Translations under genes and position numbers: made by a program | Source: CAWDXG01 sp963822115 | Lineage (GTDB): Bacteria > Myxococcota_A > Polyangia > Polyangiales > Polyangiaceae | Length of the DNA: 64,000 nucleotides | Direction: 5' to 3' | NCBI GenBank assembly: GCA_963822115.1 | Contig: CAWGGM010000006.1 | Location: 62,001 to 126,000 of the forward strand | Shown: positions 34,405 to 43,245 of the stretch, piece after piece | Numbering within the stretch: position 1 is the first letter of the stretch | How the letters are laid out: each line of letters begins with the position of its first letter | The notes under the pieces: model-generated | What the model saw: the letters and a program-made list of their open reading frames with translations, nothing else | Databases searched by the model: none | What the model was told of the DNA's origin: nothing

Positions 34405-36897
34405 CTAGCCACAGCTGCCGTGGCAGGCGAACCCGATCGGGCCGCCGCACTCGCAACAGTAGTTTCCGTTGCTGCAGACATAGCAGCAGCACCCGGCATG
34501 CCCGGCCATGTCGCAGTTCAGCGTCGAGCCGGCCGCGGGTGGGTCGCAGACCAGACAGCTCGAGCCGCAGTGGTTCGGGTCGTCATCGGCGTAGCAGCCC
34601 CCGCACTTCTGCGAGTAGTTCGACGGGTAGCAGCCGCCGCACATCTTCTGCTCGGAATCGAAGCAGGAGTAGTCGCAGCTGCCGCTCGAGCAGGTCGGAT
34701 AGCCGTTGGAGGGCGCGCTGCACGACGAGCAACTCGACCCGCACGCGCTCACGTCGCCCGGCTGGGTGCAGCTCTGGTCCGGGCAGACCAGCGCGTTCTG
34801 CGCGCTGCAGCCGCCGCCCGGGCAGGTCGCCGCGGCCACGTAGTCGATCTCGTTGCCGCGGTTGTCCCAGTTGGACAGCTGCGTGTCGCAGATCAGCGCG
34901 TAGCGCATGCGCGCGTCCACGGTCACCGTGACATCGCCGAACGCGCTCGTCTGCGGCGGCGTGGCGCTGCCCACCTTGGTGTAGGTCCCCGCCTGGTTGC
35001 CCTTCTGGTAGTCCTCGGTGGCGACCCAGACGCTCAGCGGCACCGCAACCGAGCAGCCGTTGAAAACGGTGGTGCACGACGACCCACAGGCGCTCTGCAC
35101 CGAGCGGGCGTGGATGCGCAGGCGCCGGACGTAGTCGACCGTGCCGAAGTCGACCTTCAGGCAGTTGTCCAGGCTGCGCGAGCACGCATAGGTATCCGGA
35201 ATCGTCGCTCCGCTGTCGTCCTGGGCGAGCACACCGGATGCGTTGCACACACAGGACGACGACTTGCCGCTGGCGGCGACGGGGGCCACCTCGACCACGC
35301 TCTCGTCCGTCTGGCCGTTGCAGTTGTTGTCGATGTTGTCGTCGCACAGCTCGGGCGCACCCGGATAGGTCGTCGGATCGGTGTCGTCGCAGTCGTCGCC
35401 GCCCGTGGCCTTGGAGGCGTGGCCGTCGCCGTCGGCGTCGGTGCCGTCCACGCCGTCGCAGTTCTCGTCGATGCCGTCGATGCTGGTATCGGCGACCCCG
35501 GGGTGGATGGCCGGATCGCCGTCGTTGCAGTCGGTACCGCCCGAGGCCGTGGACGCGTAGCCGTCCTGGTCGGCGTCGACGCCGTCGAGGCCGTCGCAGT
35601 TTTCGTCCACGCCGTCGCCCACCGTGTCGGTCGCGCGCGGGTAGGTGTTCGGGTCGGAGTCGTTGCAGTCGTCGCCGCCACTGGGCACCGACGCGTGCCC
35701 GTCGCCATCCGCGTCCATGCCGTCGACGCCGTCGCAGTTCTCGTCCACACCGTCGCCCACCGTGTCGGTCGCTCCGGGGTGGATACCGTGATCGGCGTCG
35801 TTGCAGTCGGTACCGCCGGAGGCCGCCGACGCGTAGCCGTCCTTGTCCGCGTCGACGCCATCGACGCCGTCGCAGTTCTGGTCCACGCCGTCGCCTACGC
35901 TGTCCGGAGCGCCCGGATAGACCGTCGGGTCGTTGTCGTTGCAGTCGCTGCCGCCCGAGGCGGGAGCCAGCACGCCGTCGCCATCGACGTCCACGCCGTC
36001 CTTGCCGTCGCAGTTCTGGTCGACTCCGTCGCCCAGCGGATCGACCGCGCCGGGATGGACGCTGGCATCGAGGTCGTTGCAGTCGCTGCCTCCCGACGCC
36101 AACGACGCGTACCCATCGCCGTCCGCATCCATGCCGTCCACGCCGTCGCAGTTCTGGTCCACGCCGTCGCCCACGGTATCCGCGACGCCGGGGTGGATGG
36201 CCGGGTCACCGTCGTTGCAGTCGGTACCGCCCGACGCCGCCGACGCGTAGCCGTCACCGTCCGCATCGACGCCGTCCTTGCCGTCGCAGTTCTCGTCCAC
36301 GCCGTCGCCGACCGTGTCGGTCGCACCGGGATAGGTCGCCGGATCGCCGTCGTTGCAGTCGTCGCCGCCCGATGCCTTGGACGCGTGGCCATCGCCGTCC
36401 GCGTCGGTGCCGTCCACGCCGTCGCAGTTCTCGTCGATGCCGTCACCGACCGTGTCCGGAACGCCGGGGTGGATGTTCGAATCGTTGTCGTTGCAGTCGG
36501 TGCCGCCACTCTGGGTGCTCGCCACGCCGTCGCCGTCGTGGTCCACGCCGTCCACGCCGTCGCAGTTCTCGTCCACGCCGTTGCCGACCTGGTCGAAGTC
36601 GTCACCCCAGCAGTACGTGCCGCCGCTGCCGCCGTTGCCCCCGCTGCCGGCTGCGCCCGCGTTGCCGCCGGCGCCGGCCGCGCCTCCGGTGGCGGCCGTG
36701 CCGCCGGTGCCCGCGCCACCCGTTGCGGCAGTGCCGCCACTTCCGCCGCTCGCGCCGCTACCTCCGGCACCCACGCCCGCGCTGCCGCCGGCTGCAGGGC
36801 TACCGCCGCTGCCGCTCCCCTGCGTGCTCCCGCTCGACGAGCATCCTCCTACCACTACGGTCAGCGCGAACAGCGCACACACCGCCAGGCGCGTCAT
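34405..36897 (-). CDS. MopE-like metal-binding repeat lipoprotein
   Basis: An 830-residue predicted lipoprotein. The signal ends LTVVVGGCSS; a Gly/Ala linker of about 75 residues follows. From about residue 115 there are nine tandem units of 46 residues, each with DADGDGYAS-type acidic loops, SGGTDCNDGDP, HPG or YPG, and DGVDENCDGVDG. This is the metal-binding motif found in MopE and many myxobacterial surface proteins; the acidic loops resemble calcium-binding thrombospondin type 3 repeats. After the repeats comes a beta-rich domain (LKVDFGTVDYVRRLRIHARS), then a Cys-rich end with GCCCYVCSNGNYCCECGG. The start is ATG at 36897, 78 bases from a divergent gene. Confidence 0.88.
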   Translation of the reverse strand: MTRLAVCALFALTVVVGGCSSSGSTQGSGSGGSPAAGGSAGVGAGGSGASGGSGGTAATGGAGTGGTAATGGAAGAGGNAGAAGSGGNGGSGGTYCWGDDFDQVGNGVDENCDGVDGVDHDGDGVASTQSGGTDCNDNDSNIHPGVPDTVGDGIDENCDGVDGTDADGDGHASKASGGDDCNDGDPATYPGATDTVGDGVDENCDGKDGVDADGDGYASAASGGTDCNDGDPAIHPGVADTVGDGVDQNCDGVDGMDADGDGYASLASGGSDCNDLDASVHPGAVDPLGDGVDQNCDGKDGVDVDGDGVLAPASGGSDCNDNDPTVYPGAPDSVGDGVDQNCDGVDGVDADKDGYASAASGGTDCNDADHGIHPGATDTVGDGVDENCDGVDGMDADGDGHASVPSGGDDCNDSDPNTYPRATDTVGDGVDENCDGLDGVDADQDGYASTASGGTDCNDGDPAIHPGVADTSIDGIDENCDGVDGTDADGDGHASKATGGDDCDDTDPTTYPGAPELCDDNIDNNCNGQTDESVVEVAPVAASGKSSSCVCNASGVLAQDDSGATIPDTYACSRSLDNCLKVDFGTVDYVRRLRIHARSVQSACGSSCTTVFNGCSVAVPLSVWVATEDYQKGNQAGTYTKVGSATPPQTSAFGDVTVTVDARMRYALICDTQLSNWDNRGNEIDYVAAATCPGGGCSAQNALVCPDQSCTQPGDVSACGSSCSSCSAPSNGYPTCSSGSCDYSCFDSEQKMCGGCYPSNYSQKCGGCYADDDPNHCGSSCLVCDPPAAGSTLNCDMAGHAGCCCYVCSNGNYCCECGGPIGFACHGSCG

Positions 36898-36975
36898 AAG
36901 CTACCTCCAGCCCGCATAGGGTATCACGTCCGGTGCCGGAGCGCGTTCCGGGCCGGTTCTGCTAGCCTTTCCCGC

Positions 36976-38793
36976 ATGAAGCTCCGCCGCGTCCTGCTCG
37001 CTCTCTTCACCGCTGGGGGGGTGTTGATCGCTGCGCAAGCGCGCGCCGACTCGCTCGTACCGGCCCAGGGCCAGCCAGGATACGACGCGGCGCTCGCCCA
37101 CAAGGCGGACGACTACGGCCGCGTGCTCCACGCCATCATGACGCCGTCGCTCGGCTGGGGCCTCGAGGCGGACATCGGCAACCCCGACAACCGGAAGCTG
37201 GTCGACGACTTCGTCCAATCGGGCTCGCGCGATTTCCAGGCCGAGAGCGGCAAGCATCCCTACCAGATCGTCGACACCTACAACGAGTTCGGCGATCTCG
37301 GCATGTTCGGCGGCGTGCAGGCCGCCGGCGATGCGTTCCGCTACGCGGTGCTGCGCGACTCGGGGGCGTCGCAGGCCCTGGTCGACGAGGCCAGAAACCA
37401 GCTGGAAGCCGCCATGCGCGGCCTGCACTGGTACATGCAGATCACCGGCGAGCCCGGCATCATCGCGCGCGGCCTGCGCCGCATCACGCCGGAGCCCGGC
37501 GAGCCGCCCCTGCCGGGCACGGTGCCGCCCACCGTGCCGCTCGCCGACGCGAGCGGAAACCCCCTGCCCGCCAAGAAGGCCGGCACGTGGCGTGCGGATC
37601 GCTCGGGAAAGCTACCGTTCTTGATCTGGATGGACGACACATCCAAGGACCAGTTCGACGGCTACGTGTTCGCGCTCGGCGCCGTCTACGACGTGACGGC
37701 GAAGGACCCGACCATCCCTGCCGACCTGCTCGCTCCGCTGGTCGACGATGCCCGCGCGCTCGGCCATCGCCTCATGCAGAAGGTCCCGATCGGCAAATAT
37801 TCGCTCGATCTCGTGCTGATGGACGCGGACGGGCGCCCGACCACCTACCACGACCTCAATGCGCGCGAGATCACCCCCGGCTTCGTGGTGGCCACGCCCA
37901 CCAACGGCTTCAACGCGCTGATGGCGCTGGGCGCGATGCGCGTCCTGTACCAGATGACCGGCGACCAGCAGATCGGCCACTTCTACTACGACGAGCTGCT
38001 CGAAAAGCGCGACTACCTGAAGTCCGCCGAGGACACGCTGCCCATCATCTACATGAAAGCCGCGACCAACTACTCGACGGTCAACATGGCGTTCGTGGCT
38101 GCCTACAACCTGCTGCGCTACGAAAGCGACCCGACCGTGCTCGGCCGGGCACAGCAGATCCTGGACAAGGAGCTGTACGCGCCCGGCAAGGAGCGGCAGG
38201 CCAAGGGACTGAAGCAGTCGTTCTTCGACCTGATCGACGCCGCCTTCCGCCAGGGCGGCAGCTCCGGCGACGGAGCGCAGGCGGCCGGCGACGCGCTGAC
38301 CACACTGCGCGGCTTTCCGGCTGCGCCGTACTGGAACGACGCCGTGGAAAACTGCGACAGTAGCGAGCTCGCCGCGGGCGTGTGCACGGCTAGCGACGGC
38401 AAGACGCAGATCACGATCGACACCGGTCAGGGACACGGCAACAGCGTGGTCGCCACCCAGCCCCTGCCCATCCAGCTCAGGCCACCCAGCAACTTCGAGT
38501 GGCGCAGCGATCCGTACGACGTGAACGGCGGTGGCGGGTCGCGGCTCAATCCAGGTGGCGGCTTCTACTGCGCCTACTGGATGGGGCGCTACCTGGCCTC
38601 GACGGACAACGGAGCCGACAACGTGTCGCCCGACGCGCGCCCCGCGCCCGCCGCGACGCCGGCAACGAGCGCCGGCTGCGGCTGCCGGCTGGGCGGCACA
38701 TCCCCCGCCCCGACGCCCGCCCTGCTCGCCCTGCTCGCACTCGGACTGGTAGCCATGCGCCGCCGCGGCGGAAAGCCCACAGGAGCGAGATGA
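36976..38793 (+). CDS. Secreted MYXO-CTERM protein, helical, function unknown
   Basis: A 605-residue secreted protein. ATG 36976 begins MKLRRVLLALFTAGGVLIAA with signal cleavage near AQARA. The body is helix-rich with many aromatic residues (LGWGLEADIGNPDNRKLVDD, FDGYVFALGAVYDV, TPTNGFNALMALGAMRVLYQ), reminiscent of an alpha/alpha toroid, but I cannot name a catalytic family. The C-terminus shows a MYXO-CTERM pattern: AGCGCRLGG, hydrophobic helix LLALLALGLVAM, then RRRGGK. The next gene starts within its stop codon (ATGA). Confidence 0.75.
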   Translation: MKLRRVLLALFTAGGVLIAAQARADSLVPAQGQPGYDAALAHKADDYGRVLHAIMTPSLGWGLEADIGNPDNRKLVDDFVQSGSRDFQAESGKHPYQIVDTYNEFGDLGMFGGVQAAGDAFRYAVLRDSGASQALVDEARNQLEAAMRGLHWYMQITGEPGIIARGLRRITPEPGEPPLPGTVPPTVPLADASGNPLPAKKAGTWRADRSGKLPFLIWMDDTSKDQFDGYVFALGAVYDVTAKDPTIPADLLAPLVDDARALGHRLMQKVPIGKYSLDLVLMDADGRPTTYHDLNAREITPGFVVATPTNGFNALMALGAMRVLYQMTGDQQIGHFYYDELLEKRDYLKSAEDTLPIIYMKAATNYSTVNMAFVAAYNLLRYESDPTVLGRAQQILDKELYAPGKERQAKGLKQSFFDLIDAAFRQGGSSGDGAQAAGDALTTLRGFPAAPYWNDAVENCDSSELAAGVCTASDGKTQITIDTGQGHGNSVVATQPLPIQLRPPSNFEWRSDPYDVNGGGGSRLNPGGGFYCAYWMGRYLASTDNGADNVSPDARPAPAATPATSAGCGCRLGGTSPAPTPALLALLALGLVAMRRRGGKPTGAR

Positions 38794-39305
38794 AGCGCTG
38801 GGTCGCTATCGGCGGGATCGTGGTGGGCCTTTTGCTGGTGGGCTACGCGCTGCTGTCGCGGGACACCGACGAGGAGAGGATCCGCGCGCGGCTCGACCAG
38901 CTGACGACCGCGGTGCGGGTCGAGAAGGGTGAAAGCCCACTCGCCCGCGCCGCCCGCGTCCAGCACGCGTTCAAGGAAACGCTGACACGCCACGTCGTGG
39001 TGCGGATCCCCGACATCCCCGATCCCGGACCAGGACGCCGGCCGCTGCTCTCCGTCGCCCTGGAAGCCGGCCGCCGCTACCGGACGGCCGACATCGAGCT
39101 GTCGGACACCTCGATCCGGCTCGACGCGACCAAGCGGAACGCCGACGTGAAGAGCGAGGCCACGCTCACCGCCACCGATTCGACCGGCCTGCACCGGCAG
39201 CAACGCCACGTGCAGTTCCGCTTCACCCGCCAGGACGACCACTGGCGCATCTCGTCCATCGAGGTCAGCGCCCAGCCGGATCTGCCCCCGGAAGCACGGC
39301 CCTAG
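38790..39305 (+). CDS. Small membrane-anchored protein of unknown function
   Basis: A 171-residue protein with one N-terminal helix (WVAIGGIVVGLLLVGYALL) and an extracytoplasmic domain. ATG 38790 overlaps the preceding stop and has AGGAG five bases away. The domain has EERIRARLDQLTTAVRVEKG, a beta-rich middle (ADIELSDTSIRLDATKRNAD) and VQFRFTRQDDHWRISSIEVS at the end. This ending is typical of NTF2-like small domains of bacterial envelope proteins. It is co-translated with the MYXO-CTERM protein. Confidence 0.7.
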   Translation: MKRWVAIGGIVVGLLLVGYALLSRDTDEERIRARLDQLTTAVRVEKGESPLARAARVQHAFKETLTRHVVVRIPDIPDPGPGRRPLLSVALEAGRRYRTADIELSDTSIRLDATKRNADVKSEATLTATDSTGLHRQQRHVQFRFTRQDDHWRISSIEVSAQPDLPPEARP

Positions 39306-39372
39306 CCCCGCCCGGCAGCTGCCCTTCCGCGGAAACTGCCCCTTCGGCCCGGCAATCGTCTACACTCCGGGC

Positions 39373-40291
39373 ATGCGCAGTCGTTGGCTTTTCGCCGCCG
39401 GGCTTCTGCTCGCGGTCATCGTGCTGGCAGCGCCGGGCTGCGGCTCGCGCTCGGGCTTCGAGACGGAGCAGGACATCCTGGGCCCCGATGGCGGCGGCCC
39501 CCTGCGGCGACGGCGTGTGCGGAGCCGGCGAGAGCTGCAGCACCTGCCCCCAGGACTGCGGCGTGTGCAAGACCTGCGGCAACGGCACCTGCGATCCGGG
39601 CGAGACCTGCGACTCCTGCCCCGACGACTGCGGGCTGTGCTCGACCTGCGGCGACGGCACCTGCCAGGACACCGAGTCCTGCTACTCGTGCCCCCAGGAC
39701 TGCGGCGCCTGTTCGACATGCGGCGACGGCTACTGCAAGGGCGCCGAGACGTGCCTGACCTGCGCCCCGGATTGCGGCAAGTGCGACACCTGCGGTGACG
39801 GCAAGTGCAACGCCGCCGCCGGCGAGGACTGCTTCACCTGCCCCGAAGACTGCGGCAAGTGCCAGGGCTGCGGCGACGGCAAGTGCAACGGCACCGAGAC
39901 CTGCGCGTCGTGTCCGCAGGACTGCGGCACCTGCTCGGTGTGCGGCAACGGCAAGTGCGAGCCCAGCCAGTACGAGACCTGCGTGAACTGCCCGAAGGAC
40001 TGCGGGCAGTGCCAGCACCTCGGCTGCATGCAGATCGTCACCTGCGCCCTCGGCTGCATGAAGCTCGGCCAGAACCCGCCGAGCTTCAGCCTGACCTGCG
40101 TGGCCAACTGCGTGAGCAAGGGTTGCGCCGACGTGCAGTACTTCGTCGACCAGACCGTCAACTGCGCCTTCCAGAACATCAACGACATCTCGAGCTGCGC
40201 CCAGCAGAAGGGCGGCGCCGGCGCCCTGACCTGCCTCGAGAAGTCCTGCGGCCCCCAGGTCACCGCCTGCCTCGGCGCGGTCTGTCCCTGA
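39373..40291 (+). pseudogene. Cys-rich repeat lipoprotein, split by a one-base frameshift
   Basis: Two overlapping frames read as one gene. ATG 39373 encodes a lipoprotein signal (LLLAVIVLAAPGCGSRSG) and runs to about FETEQDILGPDGGG. The next frame, from about 39490, encodes the mature repeats: CGDGVCGAGESCSTCPQDCG and seven more units with CGNGTC/CGDGKC, ETC, CPxDCG, then a C-terminal domain of about 100 residues (CMQIVTCALGCMKLGQNPPS) ending at TGA 40289-40291. The break is at a run of five C (39498-39502); removing one C joins GPDGGG to PCGDG. It may be a sequencing error, true decay or phase variation. If annotated without the repair, the visible part is 39488-40291. Confidence 0.7.
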
Positions 40292-40356
40292 ATCTCCGAG
40301 CGCGATTCCACTGCGCTCCGTGCGACGCTGCGGCAAGGCCGTGCTACCTTGCCGAC

Positions 40357-40909
40357 ATGGGCGCCGCCGAGCACATCCCTCGCATCTCGTTCGAGGATTT
40401 CCTCGCGCTGGAGCGGCTCAACACCTCGAAGCACGAGTGGCTCGACGGCATCGTGTACCTGATGGCGGGAGGCACCTTCGAGCACGGACGGCTCGTGGAC
40501 AATGTGCTCGTCGCCCTGCGCCGACACCTCGCGGGGCGACCGTGTACGCCGTACTCCGGTAACTTCCTGGTGCGGACTCCCAGCGGCCTCGGCGCCTATC
40601 CGGACGTCATGGTCTTCTGCGGGGACATCCAGGGTGACGCCGTCGACCCGCAGCGCGCGGCGACCAATCCGACGCTGATTGTCGAGGTCCTCTCGGACAG
40701 CACGGAAGACTACGACCGCGGCGAGAAGTTCGAGAACTACAAGAGCCTCCCGTCGCTCGAGACCTACGTGCTCGTGAGCCAGGGCGAGCAGCAGCTGGAA
40801 GTCTACGCCCGCAAGGACGCCTGGCAGCGCCGGCTCGCCGTGCCCGGCGACGCGGTCGATCTCTCCTCTATCGGCGCCACACTCGAAGTCCGCGAGATTC
40901 TACGAGTAG
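40357..40909 (+). CDS. Uma2 family PD-(D/E)XK nuclease, reading open into the next gene
   Basis: Uma2/DUF820 restriction-endonuclease-like fold. ATG 40357 gives MGAAEHIPRISFEDFLALER; landmarks are HEWLDGIVYLMAGGT, YPDVMVFCGD with the acidic site, and NPTLIVEVLSDSTEDYDRGE with the E-x-L motif. Such proteins usually end near a VxEIYE sequence. Here the frame reads EVREILRVGA and continues without a stop into the SRPBCC gene, up to 41502. Deleting one T of the TT at about 40898 would give EIYE and stop at TAG 40907-40909, so I place the natural end there. As sequenced, the open frame 40357-41502 would encode a 381-residue fusion. Confidence 0.75.
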
Positions 40910-41019
40910 GGGCCGCGCGCACCGCCCTACCGCGCGCTCCGGGAAGCGCGGCTCGACCGCTTCGGCGCCGCGCTCCAAAGCGGCAGAGGCCGCAGCAAGA
41001 AGAAAGGAACCCGGCGCCC

Positions 41020-41502
41020 ATGAGCGACAAGACCATCGTGCTGGAGCGTGTCTACGAGGCCACGCTCGAGGAACTGTGGGCGCTGTGGACCACCCGGCAG
41101 GGCTTCGAGTCCTGGTGGGGCCCGGTCGGATTCCGCGTGGAGGTGAGCGCGATCGACCCCAGCCAGGGCGGCGAGCTCCGCTACACGATGATCGCCGACA
41201 CGCCGGACATGGTCGCGGCCATGCAGCAGATGGACCGGCCGGCGTCGCACAGCGTGCGCGCGACGTTCAGCGAGGTGCGCCCCTACGAGCGGCTGGTGCT
41301 GACCAACGTCGTCGACTTCGTCCCGGGCGTCGCGCCGTACGAAAGCGACATCGACGTCGACTTCTTCCGCGAGCACGACGGCGTGCGCATGCGCGTCACG
41401 CTGCACGCGATGCACGACGAGACGATGACGGACATGCAGCGCCGGGGCTTCTCCAGCCAGCTCGAAAAGCTCGACCAGCGCTACGCGCGCCACTCCTCTT
41501 GA
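41020..41502 (+). CDS. SRPBCC/AHSA1-like protein
   Basis: A 160-residue START-like (SRPBCC) domain of the activator-of-Hsp90/ATPase-homologue type. ATG 41020 has AAAGGA nine bases upstream, so it probably has its own start even though the frame is open back to the Uma2 gene. Landmarks: TIVLERVYEATLEELWALWT, GFESWWGPVGF, GGELRYTM and YERLVLTNVVDF. These proteins bind small hydrophobic ligands. The partner is unknown. No stop separates it from the Uma2 gene because of the indel described there. Confidence 0.85.
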   Translation: MSDKTIVLERVYEATLEELWALWTTRQGFESWWGPVGFRVEVSAIDPSQGGELRYTMIADTPDMVAAMQQMDRPASHSVRATFSEVRPYERLVLTNVVDFVPGVAPYESDIDVDFFREHDGVRMRVTLHAMHDETMTDMQRRGFSSQLEKLDQRYARHSS

Positions 41503-42219
41503 AGAGGGTGAAGCTCGATCTCGCCGCGCTCGAAGCCGCGTACGGCCAGGGCCGCGACGGGCTCCAGCGCGCGCAGCGCGGCGCGCGCAGCGCGGCGCTG
41601 CGCTGGCCGGGGTCGGCGCGGCCCCTGTGCGCTCTGGAAGATCACTTCGTATACGAAGTGGTTATCCGCGCCGCGAAGGGCCCCGCGCCCAGCGCCCGCG
41701 CCGCCGCAGCTGGGCCACGCTTCGGAGCAGGAGCTGGCTCAAGCTGTGCCAGCTCCGCATCGCCCACGACCCGCCCACCCTGCCCCGCGCAGCATCACCG
41801 CCCGCACGCTGCTGGCTCCGCAAGCCCACACCGAGCCTGTCGACTCAGCAGCGCGGCCCCGAATGCGCAACCTCGAGGGGTGCCCCCGCGCTTCCCGGTG
41901 GATGCCGATGCGGCGGCCGAGGCCGCCGCGTGGCCCCAAACGCGCGCCTCCGGCGCGCCCGGGGCCACGACGTCGTGGCCCCCGGAATTTCTGCGGAACC
42001 ACCCGCCATCCCGCCTTCCGCGTGGACGCGGCCGTCACGGAGTGAGATTTCCTGCCCTGGCCGGGGCTGGTCACGCGCTCGATGGAGGTGTAACCATCGG
42101 ACATTCGCGCCTGGATGCGATTGCCATCCGACAACAGCGGGGCTTCCCAACGGGATCAGGGGCATGGACGAGACGTTGCTTGAGGGAGACGGGCGAGTAC
42201 GCTCCTGGATCTTTTCGTC
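41503..42219. other. 717-base gap with long palindromes and a possible gene remnant
   Basis: No intact gene is supported. Immediately after the SRPBCC stop, a GTG at 41508 opens a frame with strong coding-like third positions (VKLDLAALEAAYGQGRDG up to DHFVYEVVIRAAKG, about 41700), after which coding character is lost; this may be a decayed gene. The gap also contains two perfect palindromes, 18 bases at 41643-41660 and 22 bases at 41959-41980. A near-direct repeat (CCATCGGACA/CCATCCGACA) lies about 80-120 bases ahead of the WYL regulator. Promoters for the regulator are presumably here. Confidence 0.4.
41959..41980. promoter_or_regulatory. Perfect 22-base palindrome, possible operator
   Basis: The sequence GGGGCCACGAC followed by its exact reverse complement forms a 22-base dyad with no spacer, within the non-coding gap ahead of the WYL regulator. 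Such dyads often bind dimeric regulators, but function here is a guess. Confidence 0.35.
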
Positions 42220-43245
42220 ATGACAGGGCGACGCGTAGCGGACATGGTCGTGCGGCTGTGGCGCCTGGTGGAGGTGCTGCAGGGCCGCCGGTATGGGGCG
42301 TCCGCACAGAAACTCGCGGAACTGGCCCAGAGCAGCCGCTCCACCGTTTACCGTCACCTCGGGGTTCTGGAAGACGCGGGCGTGCCCATCGCCAAGGAGC
42401 GGGTGAACGGCGAGGTCCGATACAGCCTGCGTCGCGATGCGCTGCCAGCACTCGGGCCGGGAAGCGCCGGACGTATCGCGCTGGCGGTGGCGCGGCAGCT
42501 GATCACGCCGCTCGACGGGACGCGTGCGGCTCACGAGCTCGACGCGTGCCTCGTCGTGCTCGGCGTGGACGACCCGCGGCCGCCGGTGAGCGCCCGCCGC
42601 GTGCTGCCCGCGCACGACCCGATCGTTGCCGCCGCGGTCGAAGCAGCGCTCGAGTCGAAGCGCCAGCTGGAGCTGCACTACCGCGCCGCGTCGACCGGTC
42701 GCACGGAGCAGCGCATCGTCGACCCCGCAGCGCTGCGCATCGATGGAGCGGCCGCCTACCTCGCCGCGTGGGACCACGGCCGTAGCGCCTGGCGGACGTT
42801 CAAGCTGGCGCGCGTTGTGAGCGCGAAGCCGCTCTCCACACCAGCAGTTCCGCATCCCGCCTACGACGAGAACGAGCTGTTCGGGCACGCCGTGCACGCC
42901 TGGCAGGCGGCGCCGGTCGACGTGCGCGTGCGGCTGGCGCCCGAAGTCGCGGCCGTCGCCGCGGAGTATCCCCTCGTCGCCGACCAACGCACGGTGCCCC
43001 AGCCCGACGGCAGCGTCGTCATCGAGGCCCGAGTCGCCGGCATCACCGAAACCACCCGCTGGGTCCTCACCTGGGGCGCCGGCGCCGAAGCCTTGGCCCC
43101 TCCCGAGCTACGCGCAGCCGTGGAAGCCGAGTTGACCGACGCCATCGCGCGCTACCGGAAGCCGGGCGTTCGGAAAGGCGGGGCAGAGGTTGTGTCACGG
43201 AAGGTGGGACGGAGGCGGGGTATTCGAGGCAAGTACGCGCAGTGA
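42220..43245 (+). CDS. HTH-WYL transcriptional regulator next to the CRISPR-Cas genes
   Basis: A 341-residue DNA-binding regulator. The N-terminal part is a winged helix (ASAQKLAELAQSSRSTVYRH, with LEDAGVPIAKERVNGEVRYS). The middle (about 135-205) is a WYL-type domain: LELHYRAASTGRTEQRIVDP, then AAYLAAWDHGRSAWRTFKLA. The Trp of the name motif is replaced by Ala. A C-terminal WCX-like domain follows (VDVRVRLAPEVAAVAAEYP). WYL proteins frequently regulate CRISPR-Cas and other defence loci and can sense nucleic acid or nucleotides. It is 368 bases upstream of cas3 on the same strand. ATG 42220 has no strong ribosome binding site; ATG 42244 is an alternative. Confidence 0.88.
   Translation: MTGRRVADMVVRLWRLVEVLQGRRYGASAQKLAELAQSSRSTVYRHLGVLEDAGVPIAKERVNGEVRYSLRRDALPALGPGSAGRIALAVARQLITPLDGTRAAHELDACLVVLGVDDPRPPVSARRVLPAHDPIVAAAVEAALESKRQLELHYRAASTGRTEQRIVDPAALRIDGAAAYLAAWDHGRSAWRTFKLARVVSAKPLSTPAVPHPAYDENELFGHAVHAWQAAPVDVRVRLAPEVAAVAAEYPLVADQRTVPQPDGSVVIEARVAGITETTRWVLTWGAGAEALAPPELRAAVEAELTDAIARYRKPGVRKGGAEVVSRKVGRRRGIRGKYAQ

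Noticed and set aside
34420..36970. Very long forward-strand frame antisense to the MopE-like gene
   Set aside because: It mirrors the 138-base DNA repeats of the real gene; only the part from ATG 36976 has a signal peptide and sensible composition.
39373..39798. 142-residue frame continuing from the lipoprotein signal without the frameshift
   Set aside because: After the C5 run it becomes Arg/Leu-rich shadow sequence, while the neighbouring frame keeps the Cys repeats.
41643..41660. loxP-like palindrome CACTTCGTATACGAAGTG
   Set aside because: It resembles two loxP half-sites joined without the 8-base spacer; without a spacer it cannot be a recombination site of that type, so it is reported only as a palindrome.
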